NCBI GenBank assembly: GCA_031401035.1
Contig: JANNRA010000178.1
Coordinates: forward strand, 1-7,782
Direction: 5' to 3'
Length of the DNA: 7,782 nucleotides
Source of the DNA: JANNRA01 sp031401035
Lineage (GTDB): Bacteria; Desulfobacterota; Binatia; HRBIN30; CADEER01
Shown here: piece by piece, positions 1-6,095 of the stretch
Numbering within the stretch: the first letter of the stretch is position 1
Layout: each line of letters begins with the position of its first letter
Notes under the pieces: generated by a model
Told to the model about the DNA's origin: nothing
The model's database searches: none
What the model saw: only the letters and a program-made list of their open reading frames with translations
Program-made: the position numbers and the translations under genes

Positions 1-43
1 GGCCGTGGCGCCTGGCGCGCCGCTGGGCGGCTGACGCCGCTCC

Positions 44-126
44 TGGAGGGCGCCCCTGCGTGGGCGCCTGTTGCTTCGTGTCGCCGGCGCCCCATGCAAC
101 AGGCGCCCACGGGGGGGCGCCCTCCA
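44..126. repeat. Long hairpin-forming inverted repeat, 31-nt arms
   Basis: The left arm (44-74) and right arm (96-126) are reverse complements at 29 of 31 positions, with the two mismatches adjacent (57-58 against 112-113). The arms enclose a 21-nt loop (75-95). The arms are GC-rich and no T-tract follows, so this is not a classical intrinsic terminator, although it could stop or stabilise transcripts of a gene ending near position 34. Part of it recurs after the pilus gene (2499-2527), which suggests a dispersed palindromic (REP- or MITE-like) element. No transposase or clear target-site duplication is visible. Confidence 0.8.
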
Positions 127-250
127 ATCGGCCTCTGGCAGCCGCGCCAGAGCGCCATCGGCGCGACGCCGCGATCGACAATATTCGCCCGTTGGTCCCC
201 GGCGGCTGCCGACGCGATGCCATGTCCTCAGCAGTGCAAGCCGCGTCGGC

Positions 251-267
251 TTGGTACACCGCGTGCT
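251..267 (+). promoter_or_regulatory. Possible sigma-54 type -24/-12 promoter for the pilus gene
   Basis: The bases TTGGTACACCGCGTGCT keep the diagnostic GG (253-254) and GC (265-266) with the required 10-nt gap, plus the flanking AC and TG of the consensus TGGCACG-N4-TTGCW. There are three departures at other consensus positions. Transcription would begin near 277-279, a short leader before the pilus start at 305. Sigma-54 control of type IV pilin genes is well known in other bacteria. No upstream activator site was identified, and a chance match in GC-rich DNA is possible. Confidence 0.3.
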
Positions 268-304
268 TCAAAGCGTCGCCGGGCAGATGGAGATGACACA
301 CCGC

Positions 305-2485
305 ATGACCGGGATCCGCAACAATCGGGGCATGGCGCTCATCGGCGTCCTGGTGCTGTCGGCGCTCCTGATGGTGCTGGCGACGACGCTGGCCGTCGCC
401 GTGCGCTCCGATACGCAGCTGCGCGGCGCCTTCGCCAGCAGCGTCACCGGCTTCTATGCCGCCGAGTCCGGCCTCAACATGGGCATGGGCGAGTACCGCA
501 ACATCTTCCTCGACTACAATGTGCCGGCGGGCAACGACTTCAACGCACGCAACATCAGCGTCGGCGATCGCGAGGTGCAGTACAAGCTCACCGAGCGCGC
601 CGGTAATCCGCAGAACATCGTCATTCCGTCCGGCGAGCTGTTCTCCGGCCTCAACGCCATCCAGTACCGTTACATCGTCAATTCGACCGCCGAGGACGTG
701 AACGGTGACGTCGAGGCCGGCGTCGGCGCGGAGTTCCTTGTCGGCTACATCCCGCTCTTTCAGTTCGTCGCCTTCTACAAGGACGATCTCGAAATCCTGC
801 CCGGCGCGACCATGACCCTGAACGGCCGCATCCACACCAACGGCCGCCTCTACCTCAATTCCGACGCCTCGCTGACCATCGCCGACAATCCCGCCGCGGG
901 CGTGTTGACAGTGCAGGTGTCGGCCGGCAAGGGCATCCACCGCGGCCGCAAGAACTCCACCGCGAGCAACGGCACGGTGACCATCGACATGCTGCAGGAC
1001 GTCGTCGCCCCGTTCGGCAACCTCGACCCGCGCAATCTGAACAGCACCGGCAGCACCCGCCTGGTCCCCGACGCCGAACTGGCGCAATGGCGCGGTTCGA
1101 TGATCGGCAGCATCGGCAACATCGCCATTCCCGAGCCCGACATCATCAAGCCGCCCGCCTCACTCAGCTCCGGCGGCGAGAGCGAGCCCGGGGTGTATTG
1201 GGAGAAGGCCGACCTGCGTCTCGCCCTGCTGCTCAATACGCCTGGCCAGCTGCCCGGTGGACCGGCGCTGCCGCATGCCATCGTCGCGCTCGACGCCACC
1301 GGCGCGATCGACGCGCCGAAGACGACGGCGCTGCAGAACTTCATGAGCGCCGGTAACTGGAACAGCGGTGCGGTCGCCGGGCAGGGGCCGAGCTCGATGC
1401 CGGGCACCATGCCGGTCTTCTACACCGACGTGCCCTACGCCCCCGGCAGCGGCCTGAGTCCCGGCGACGAGACCGGCCTGAACAGCGCCTCCGCCAGCTA
1501 CTTTCCGGCGGGAGCGCTCGGCGGGCTGCCGATCGCCGGCATCCCGAATCGCCGCCTGATGACCTTCGGCGCCAATCAGCCGGGGGTCTACGCTGAGGCG
1601 ATGGGCGTGCCGACGGTGAACGGCACCGTCACGGTCGGCGCCCCGTTCACCTTCGACCTCGATTACCGCCGCGGCGGCTTCTACAACCACCGCGAAGACG
1701 ACTGGATGCTGCTGCTCAACATCAACGTGCGCGATCTGATCCTCTGGAACGCGCAGAACGGCCAGCCGTTCTTCCTCACCAACGACAACAGCGAGGGCGG
1801 CATCGTCATCTTCTCCACCGTCGTCGGTCCCGAATCTGGCAACAACAGCAACAACTACGGCGTCCGCGTCTTCGGCTCCGCCGACATCCCGCTCGCGGGC
1901 GGCATCGGCGTCTCCGCCGACCCCACCGGCGTCACCATCGCCAGCGACCAGGCCGTCTACGTCGTCGGCAACTTCAACCGCGGCACCGCTGCCGGCGGCC
2001 TGCCGCGCCAGCCGGCATCGCTGATCGGCGACAGCGTCAACGTCATGTCGGACCGCTACTGGCGCAACAACGCCAACTGTCCGCATCAGTTCTGCCGTGA
2101 CGGTCAGAGCGTGCAGTCGCTCGCGCACGCCGATCGCGACGCGCAGAACACCTTCATCAACGCGGCCTTCCTCGGCGGCGTCGATCCCACCGTCGGCGGC
2201 AACTACAACGGCGGCCTGGAGAACTATCCGCGCTTCCACGAGGACTGGGGCGGCGGGCCGACACTGACCTACCAGGGCGCCTTCGTCTCCCTCGGCGAGG
2301 CCGAGCACGTCAACGGCCCCTGGTGCGGCACCGGCGGCACCACCACCAGCGGCTGCAACATCTACAACCCGCCGGTGCGCGCCTGGAACTTCGACGCCGG
2401 CTACAACAACGCCGCCAACCTGCCGCCGCTGACGCCGCGCTTCGTCTACGTCCAGCAGGTCCTCTTCACCGAGGACTTCAAGTAG
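305..2485 (+). CDS. Large PilX-type pilus/pseudopilin-like membrane protein
   Basis: A predicted 726-residue envelope protein with a type IV pilus assembly PilX-type N-terminus. A short basic leader (M-T-G-I-R-N-N-R) ends in Gly9, followed by a single hydrophobic helix (about residues 10-33) and then the F-Y-A-A-E-S-G-L-N segment (50-58), matching the Gln/Ala-Ala-Glu segment of PilX_N proteins. As is usual for PilX_N proteins, the Glu5 of classical pilins is absent. The remaining ~650 residues are a large exported domain rich in Gly, Asn, Ser and Thr. It contains an N-G-R-I-H-T-N-G-R-L-Y-L motif and four Cys near the C-terminus (two around 2080-2095, two around 2325-2355) that could form disulphides. 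Classical PilX minor pilins are about 200 residues, so this is a long variant, not an orthologue. Starts at 287, 293 and 305 are in frame. I chose 305 because GGAG (289-292) precedes it and the leader length is normal, but 287 or 293 remain possible. No pilV, pilW or pilY1 gene is visible beside it. Confidence 0.85.
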   Translation: MTGIRNNRGMALIGVLVLSALLMVLATTLAVAVRSDTQLRGAFASSVTGFYAAESGLNMGMGEYRNIFLDYNVPAGNDFNARNISVGDREVQYKLTERAGNPQNIVIPSGELFSGLNAIQYRYIVNSTAEDVNGDVEAGVGAEFLVGYIPLFQFVAFYKDDLEILPGATMTLNGRIHTNGRLYLNSDASLTIADNPAAGVLTVQVSAGKGIHRGRKNSTASNGTVTIDMLQDVVAPFGNLDPRNLNSTGSTRLVPDAELAQWRGSMIGSIGNIAIPEPDIIKPPASLSSGGESEPGVYWEKADLRLALLLNTPGQLPGGPALPHAIVALDATGAIDAPKTTALQNFMSAGNWNSGAVAGQGPSSMPGTMPVFYTDVPYAPGSGLSPGDETGLNSASASYFPAGALGGLPIAGIPNRRLMTFGANQPGVYAEAMGVPTVNGTVTVGAPFTFDLDYRRGGFYNHREDDWMLLLNINVRDLILWNAQNGQPFFLTNDNSEGGIVIFSTVVGPESGNNSNNYGVRVFGSADIPLAGGIGVSADPTGVTIASDQAVYVVGNFNRGTAAGGLPRQPASLIGDSVNVMSDRYWRNNANCPHQFCRDGQSVQSLAHADRDAQNTFINAAFLGGVDPTVGGNYNGGLENYPRFHEDWGGGPTLTYQGAFVSLGEAEHVNGPWCGTGGTTTSGCNIYNPPVRAWNFDAGYNNAANLPPLTPRFVYVQQVLFTEDFK

Positions 2486-2498
2486 CCGCGGCCGCTCC

Positions 2499-2527
2499 CG
2501 GCTGACGCCGCTGGGGCGCCCTCCAGG
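2499..2527. repeat. Internally deleted relative of the upstream hairpin element
   Basis: Bases 2499-2512 are identical to 28-41 (14 nt), and 2513-2525 are identical to 114-126, the end of the hairpin's right arm. The next two bases extend the match to the reverse complement of 42-56. The simplest reading is an element copy that lost the central hairpin (equivalent of 42-113). It starts 13 bases after the pilus stop codon, so the pilus gene is bracketed by related sequences in direct orientation. It might also take part in 3' end formation, but no T-tract follows. Confidence 0.6.
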
Positions 2528-2531
2528 TGGA

Positions 2532-2566
2532 TTGACAGGCGCGCGGGCGACGGGTTCAGCTACGCT
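2532..2566 (+). promoter_or_regulatory. Possible promoter for the coq4-family gene
   Basis: A perfect TTGACA (2532-2537) lies 46 bases before the coq4-family start and just after the repeat remnant. A -10 element is not clear. TACGCT (2561-2566) has the T-A---T pattern but sits 23 bases away, which is too far for a standard housekeeping promoter, and the hexamers at 17-18 bases (TTCAGC, TCAGCT) are poor. Only the -35 half is well supported. Confidence 0.3.
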
Positions 2567-2582
2567 GGCGATGGAGGTCCAC

Positions 2583-3371
2583 ATGCCGCAGGCTGATTCC
2601 CGACCGCCGCGCCGCCGCGATTGGCGCCGCGCCCGCCAGGCGCTGAACAACCTCATCGCCGACCCGGAGCGCACCGACCAGGTCTTCGAGCTTATTCGCG
2701 CCCTGTCGGGCAGCGCCTTCGAGCGCGCCTGGCAGCGCTTCCGGGTCCAGCCCGACGGCCTTCGCCTGCTCGCCGAGCGCCCGGTGCTGCTCGATCGACC
2801 GAGCGACCGCGCCGCGCTGCGCGCCCTGCCCGAGGGCTCGTTCGGTCGCGCTTACGCCGCCTTCATGGACAGCGCGCGGCTCGACGCCGACGGCCTCGTC
2901 GCCGCCGACCTCGAGGCGGCGCGCAATTACGACAGCGGCGACGAGGGCCCGCTCGATCCGCAGCGCGAGTTCTTCGGCCAGCGGCTGCGCGACATGCACG
3001 ACCTCTGGCATGTGCTGACCGGCTACGGGCGCGACGAGGCCGGCGAGGCCGCCAACCTCGCCTTCACCTACGCGCAGGTACCGAACTTCGGCATCGGCGT
3101 CATCGTCCTCGCCGCCGCCGTGCTCGGGCCGCGCGACCTCTCGCTCGCCTGGCCGCGCTATCTGTGGCGTGCCTATCGCCGCGGCTGCCGCGCCGCGCTG
3201 CTCAGTGCCGTCCCCTACGAAACGCTGCTGCCGCTGCCGCTCGCCGCGGTGCGTCGCCGGCTCGCCATCGAGCCGCCCGAGGTCGCCCATCCGCGCGGCG
3301 TCGTCGTCGCCAGCCGCGACGATCTCCTCGCCGCCGGCGGCGGCCCGGCGCCGGGCGCGCACGCGGCGTGA
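2583..3371 (+). CDS. coq4: Coq4-family protein (ubiquinone biosynthesis-type metal protein)
   Basis: A 262-residue soluble, Arg- and Ala-rich protein with the hallmark Coq4 metal-binding motif HDxxHx11E: H139-D140-L-W-H143 and Glu155. In eukaryotes COQ4 is needed for coenzyme Q synthesis and has been linked to modification of the C1 position of the quinone ring, so a role in quinone or related isoprenoid-lipid metabolism is the natural inference. No other quinone-synthesis gene lies in the window to confirm it. The region before the motif (about residues 15-135) is helical, and a hydrophobic segment (I-G-V-I-V-L-A-A-A-V) follows at about 171-182. ATG 2583 is chosen because GGAGG (2573-2577) precedes it by 5 nt, while the upstream in-frame ATG (2571) overlaps that site. 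The stop overlaps the next start (TGATG, 3369-3373), suggesting translational coupling. The C-terminal tail is low-complexity Gly/Ala/Pro. Confidence 0.8.
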   Translation: MPQADSRPPRRRDWRRARQALNNLIADPERTDQVFELIRALSGSAFERAWQRFRVQPDGLRLLAERPVLLDRPSDRAALRALPEGSFGRAYAAFMDSARLDADGLVAADLEAARNYDSGDEGPLDPQREFFGQRLRDMHDLWHVLTGYGRDEAGEAANLAFTYAQVPNFGIGVIVLAAAVLGPRDLSLAWPRYLWRAYRRGCRAALLSAVPYETLLPLPLAAVRRRLAIEPPEVAHPRGVVVASRDDLLAAGGGPAPGAHAA

Positions 3372-3696
3372 TGGCGCGTCGCGCACTGCCGCAGCCGGCG
3401 CTGCTGGCGATCCTCCTCTTAGCGCCGGTGGCCGCGCGCGTGCAGGTGCCGACCTTCCACGCATCGAGACGTTCACGCCCCTCCGCACGCTGACGCCGAC
3501 CGTCGTTGCGTCGTGCGCCGGCGACTGCAACGGCGACGACCTGGTCGTCGTCAACGAGCTCATCCTCGCCGTCCTCATCGGCCTCGATCCGAGCGGCGTG
3601 CAGGTCTGCGCGTTGCTCGACGCCACCGGCGACGGCCGCGTCGATATCGCCGAGCTGGTCGGCGCCGTCGGTCACGCGTTGACCGGCTGCCCGTGA
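3371..3696 (+). pseudogene. Small exported EF-hand (dockerin-like) protein, frameshifted
   Basis: Two pieces in different frames make one sensible protein. The first, from ATG 3371, is a clear Sec signal peptide (M-A-R-R...LLAILLLAPVAA), but its frame meets TGA at 3491-3493. The second, one frame back, has no usable start. It encodes a Thr/Pro linker and two 12-residue calcium loops, D-C-N-G-D-D-L-V-V-V-N-E (about 3526-3561) and D-A-T-G-D-G-R-V-D-I-A-E (about 3619-3654), ending in T-G-C-P before TGA 3694-3696. Restoring one base near 3452-3457 (CGACCTTCC) would give a continuous 108-residue product running signal peptide, linker, EF-hand pair. Paired D-x-N/T-x-D loops resemble dockerins and calcium-binding anchoring modules; no enzymatic domain is present. 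The missing base may be a real mutation or a sequence error. The start overlaps the coq4-family stop by one base. Confidence 0.65.
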
Positions 3697-3939
3697 GACG
3701 CGCGCCGCAGGCGGCGGCGGCTGGGCCGGCCGCGCACCGGGGCGGCACTACGCCGGCGCCCGGTGTCAACTTCCGACCGGCCGGCCGGAGCCGGCCCGCG
3801 GATGCCATGCTGGGTTGCGGAGCAGATGGCAGGCCCGCTACGCCCCCAGGTCGCGCCGACGACGGCATCCGCCTTGCTCGATTACGCCGTGCACGACCCG
3901 CGGCGGGCCCGTAAGGCCCGGGCGGCAGAGGAGGCTTGC
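3697..3939. other. Intergenic region before the membrane-protein gene
   Basis: No credible gene is seen. The same frame as the downstream membrane protein is open back to ATG 3763, but the extra residues are Pro/Arg/Ala-rich, and a strong ribosome site marks 3940 as the true start. The region contains a GC-rich CCGGCCGGCCGG run (3777-3788), a weak candidate promoter (TTGCGG 3815-3820, 18-nt gap, TACGCC 3839-3844), and a 6-bp hairpin (3904-3909 with 3915-3920) ending seven bases before the ribosome site, which could influence translation. None of the regulatory readings is strong. Confidence 0.45.
3927..3934 (+). promoter_or_regulatory. Strong ribosome binding site deciding the start at 3940
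   Basis: AGAGGAGG sits 5 nt before ATG 3940. It is the best Shine-Dalgarno match in the window and rules out the upstream in-frame ATGs (3763 and others) as the start of the membrane protein. Confidence 0.75.
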
Positions 3940-4662
3940 ATGGCATCGTCCGAATCGTCTGTCGGCGTGGCGCGCGACGCGCGCGCCGTGACCATCGTCA
4001 CCGTCCGCTGGGCACTGATCCTCACCTGCGCCTACCTGATGCTCCTCAGCCGAGGCGTCGGGGCGCCGCCGTGGCTGGGGCCGCTGCTCATCGCCGCCTA
4101 CCTGGCGTCGAACCTCTTCGTCGGCCGAGCGGCGGCGCAGCCGATGGCGCAGAGCACCAAAGTCGCCATCGCGGTGCTCGACTCGTGTTTCATCGCCGCC
4201 TCGCTGTGGGTGGCGGGCCAGCTCTCGGTGCAATTGCTGCTGCTCTGCCTCGGCGTGCTGGTGCTGGCCATCGCCGGTCTGTCACTCGGTGTCATCGCCG
4301 CCGCGACGATCGGCCTCAGCCTCACCTCGCTGGCCGTCGGCTGGGTGACCGGCAGCGAGAGCCTGCTCGAGTCGAGCGTGTTGCTGCGCGTGCCCTTCCT
4401 ACTCGGCGCGGCGATGGTCTTCGCGCTGCTTGTCGACGGCGGCCGGCGCGCCGGCGGCCGTGTCGGCAGCGACGATCTGCTCGACAGCCTCGTCGCCCAC
4501 GTCGCGCAACAGAACGACGCCGCCCGCCGCTGCCGGGCGGCGCTCGCCGACGGCGCCGTCGACCGCGCCCGCCAGGCGATGGAGGACGTCGTCTTCCACA
4601 ACCGGCAGCTGGCGCAGAAGCTCGGCCAAGTGGATCCCGAAGCCGCGCGCCGCGCCGCCTAG
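3940..4662 (+). CDS. Six-helix inner-membrane protein resembling a sensor input domain
   Basis: A 240-residue integral membrane protein. About six hydrophobic segments are visible at residues 18-37, 44-62, 74-93, 97-112, 114-136 and 148-165. A Gly/Arg-rich hinge (167-175) and a soluble, charged helical tail (about 176-240) follow. The arrangement, including the V-R-W-x-L-I-L start of helix 1 and a helical tail beginning where a kinase linker would, resembles the membrane input region of some histidine kinases. However, there is no HisKA box, ATPase domain or other output domain before the stop. I do not recognise a named family. It could be a stand-alone signalling or scaffold protein, or a degenerate kinase that lost its catalytic half; its tidy stop and strong ribosome site favour an intact short gene. 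It is alone on its transcript and converges on the phospholipase gene. Confidence 0.75.
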   Translation: MASSESSVGVARDARAVTIVTVRWALILTCAYLMLLSRGVGAPPWLGPLLIAAYLASNLFVGRAAAQPMAQSTKVAIAVLDSCFIAASLWVAGQLSVQLLLLCLGVLVLAIAGLSLGVIAAATIGLSLTSLAVGWVTGSESLLESSVLLRVPFLLGAAMVFALLVDGGRRAGGRVGSDDLLDSLVAHVAQQNDAARRCRAALADGAVDRARQAMEDVVFHNRQLAQKLGQVDPEAARRAA

Positions 4663-4672
4663 TCAAAGCACA

Positions 4673-4748
4673 AGATTTCTCACACGGAGGCACGGAGACA
4701 CGGAGGGATTCGTCCGTCTCCGCGTCTCCGTGCCTCCGTGTGAAATCT
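4673..4748. repeat. Dispersed palindromic repeat (CACGGAGGCACGGAG family)
   Basis: Left arm 4673-4705 and right arm 4718-4748 are reverse complements apart from one 2-nt insertion (a CT in the left arm) and one substitution. The centre adds GGA-TTCG-TCC (4706-4715), giving a long hairpin capped by a TTCG tetraloop. The core, CACACGGAGGCACGGAGACA, is one I recognise as a repeat scattered between genes in many unrelated environmental bacteria, often mis-translated as H-T-E-A-R-R- or H-G-D-T-E-like peptides. It fills nearly the whole gap between two convergent genes. Its base composition differs from the surrounding coding DNA. Confidence 0.85.
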
Positions 4749-4757
4749 TCTTCTTTT
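4673..4757 (+). terminator. Hairpin plus T-rich tract, probable terminator of the membrane-protein gene
   Basis: The palindrome begins 10 nt after the stop at 4662 and is followed on the plus strand by CTTCTTCTTTTATT (4747-4760), a T-rich tail suited to intrinsic termination. On the minus strand the hairpin lies directly after the phospholipase stop (4756-4758) and is followed by a mixed, less T-rich sequence. It may therefore end both transcripts, but the plus-strand direction has the better tail. Confidence 0.6.
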
Positions 4758-6075
4758 ATTCCACGTCTGCCGGCGTGCACTCGGGCGGGGCGCTGATCGG
4801 GTTGCAGCGCGCCGGCATGCCGCCCGGCATCGCGACGAAGTAGCCGGTGCCGAAGTCGGGATCGGGCACCGGGTAGTCGCTGCTGACGAACTGCGCGCCG
4901 CTCGCCAGCGCCGCGTCGCGCTGCATCGTGTCGCCGCTGCGCGCCTGCGCGGTGTCGGCGTCGGCGCGGGTGCGGACGATGTAGCCGCGCGTGACGCCGT
5001 CCTGAATCTGCGCGAAGTCGGCGAGCGGATCGTTGAGCTTGACGAACGCCGCCTCGTCGGCCGGCGGCGCCGAGCTGGTGAACATGACGCGCCCGCGCAG
5101 CGACGGGTGACCGGCCAGGTAGGTGGCCTTCTCCTCGCCCTCGTTGTCGAGTGCGAAGAGCACCTTGCCGCGCGCCGCGCGCAGGGTCGGCCAGCCGTCC
5201 TGCTCGACCGCCTCGCGCAACGTCGCACGCGCGCCGCGCACGCTGTCAGGCGTGATCAGATGTGCCGGGGCGAAGACGGAGCGGATCTCGGCGTCGACGA
5301 CGTCGAGCTCGGCGTCGCCGATCGGCACGGGGGTGACGAAGTCGAACGGCCCGATGCGCGGCAGCGCGTCGTCCTTGGCTTCGATGAGGATCAGCAACGG
5401 GGCGTGCGTCGGATTGGCCAGCGACCAGTCGCGCACCTGGCGCAGGCACGCGACCAGCGTCGCGCAGGTGCTCTGCCAGTCGACGTCCTGCACGTGCAGG
5501 ACTTTCGAGCCCGAGTCGTCCATGCCGGCCAGCCGCGCCGCGGGGTCGCCGGTGAGCAGCGCCAGACCGGCCGGCGTGGCGTAGAGGCCGCCCTGCGGAT
5601 CGGCGAAGACATCGAGCTCGATCTGCCGCACGCCCTGGCCGCCGAACTGCTCCGGCAGCGGCACATGCGTGTAGTCGAGCGAATCCGCCAGCGCCTGGCC
5701 GGCGGCGGTGCCGAGGTAGAGGGCGAAGGCTTCGTTGATCAGGTCGGCGGGTTCGATGTGGTAGCTGTTGTGGCTGCCCAGGACCTGCACCTGGTTGAGG
5801 CGCAGGGCGTCGTCGCGCGGGTAGGGGTCCGGGCAACCGCGCAGGGCCCGGTCGACGGCGGTGATCAACTCGTTGACCGCCACCGCTCCGTCGCCGTTGC
5901 CGTCCACCGCCGCGCAGCGTTCGACCGGCGCGCTACCGAGCGCGATGCCGACGCCGGCGATCAGTTCCTCGACTCCCACTTCCCGGTCGCCGTTGCAGTC
6001 GCCCTCGCAGGCCCCAGCCGAGACGGCCGGACCGACGAGGGCGACATACAACGCGGCCGCCAGCACGTGACGCAT
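4756..6075 (-). CDS. Secreted Ca2+-dependent PI-type phospholipase C with EF-hand pair
   Basis: A 439-residue exported enzyme predicted to cleave phosphoinositide-type phospholipids to diacylglycerol and an inositol phosphate. Domain order: signal peptide (1-20), EF-hand/dockerin-like pair (23-81; loops D26-N28-D30-E37 and D58-N60-D62-E69, with Cys 23, 27, 54 and 81 framing them), then the Ca2+-dependent PI-PLC barrel (about 90-439), of the type known from Streptomyces antibioticus PLC1. Both catalytic His are present (H102 in L-G-S-H-N-S-Y-H and H194 in K-V-L-H-V-Q-D). So are residues matching calcium ligands of mammalian PLC: N103, E153 and D155 (I-E-L-D-V-F) and E232 (L-I-E-A-K-D). The C-terminal G-Y-I-V-R-T-R-A-D and S-S-D-Y-P-V-P-D-P segments are also typical. 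ATG at 6075 is chosen because it starts the signal peptide and follows AAGGGGGGG by a 6-nt gap; the frame is open to 6333, but that extension overlaps the divergent gene. Physiological substrate (host, predator or environmental lipid) is unknown. Confidence 0.88.
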   Translation of the reverse strand: MRHVLAAALYVALVGPAVSAGACEGDCNGDREVGVEELIAGVGIALGSAPVERCAAVDGNGDGAVAVNELITAVDRALRGCPDPYPRDDALRLNQVQVLGSHNSYHIEPADLINEAFALYLGTAAGQALADSLDYTHVPLPEQFGGQGVRQIELDVFADPQGGLYATPAGLALLTGDPAARLAGMDDSGSKVLHVQDVDWQSTCATLVACLRQVRDWSLANPTHAPLLILIEAKDDALPRIGPFDFVTPVPIGDAELDVVDAEIRSVFAPAHLITPDSVRGARATLREAVEQDGWPTLRAARGKVLFALDNEGEEKATYLAGHPSLRGRVMFTSSAPPADEAAFVKLNDPLADFAQIQDGVTRGYIVRTRADADTAQARSGDTMQRDAALASGAQFVSSDYPVPDPDFGTGYFVAMPGGMPARCNPISAPPECTPADVE

Positions 6076-6095
6076 GGCGAACCCCCCCTTGCCTG

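Larger units (their letters stand above)
1..286. other. Region upstream of the pilus gene, no convincing intact gene
   Basis: This stretch contains no ORF that looks like a real protein. Frames that stay open here give Arg/Ala/Pro-rich translations typical of non-coding GC-rich DNA. One frame (codons starting at position 2) reads through to a TGA at 32-34 and ends in Ala-Pro-Leu-Gly-Gly. It could be the last residues of an upstream gene, but ten codons are too few to judge. The notable contents are a long hairpin (44-126) and a possible sigma-54-type promoter (251-267), both listed separately. The open frame that extends the pilus protein upstream through this region (from a TTG at 71) runs straight through the hairpin and is not a credible N-terminus. 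Confidence 0.6.

Noticed and set aside
44..126. A CRISPR array or IS terminal repeats
   Set aside because: There is only one inverted pair with no regularly spaced direct repeats, and no transposase or cas gene lies anywhere in the window.
71..304. N-terminal extension of the pilus protein from TTG 71
   Set aside because: The added 78 residues are Arg/Ala/Pro-rich, run through the hairpin arms and would bury the PilX-type membrane leader inside the protein.
1160..2674. A 504-codon minus-strand open frame across the pilus gene
   Set aside because: It is antisense to a gene with clear PilX-type features. The translation is Val/Ala/Gly/Asp/Arg-rich with no domain, as expected for a shadow frame in high-GC coding DNA.
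2556..3626. A 356-codon minus-strand open frame opposite the coq4-family gene
   Set aside because: The opposite strand encodes the HDxxHx11E motif with normal codon use; this frame has low-complexity Ala/Arg/Gly composition only.
3169..3696. A single 175-residue gene from GTG 3169 covering the EF-hand frame
   Set aside because: Its first ~90 residues overlap the coq4-family gene out of frame and are low-complexity Ala/Arg. A frameshifted gene from ATG 3371, which supplies a signal peptide, explains the data better.
4680..4796. Short peptides of H-G-G-T-E-T-R-R type read from the palindromic repeat
   Set aside because: These translations arise from the dispersed repeat and recur as spurious annotations in many genomes; no start or ribosome site supports them.
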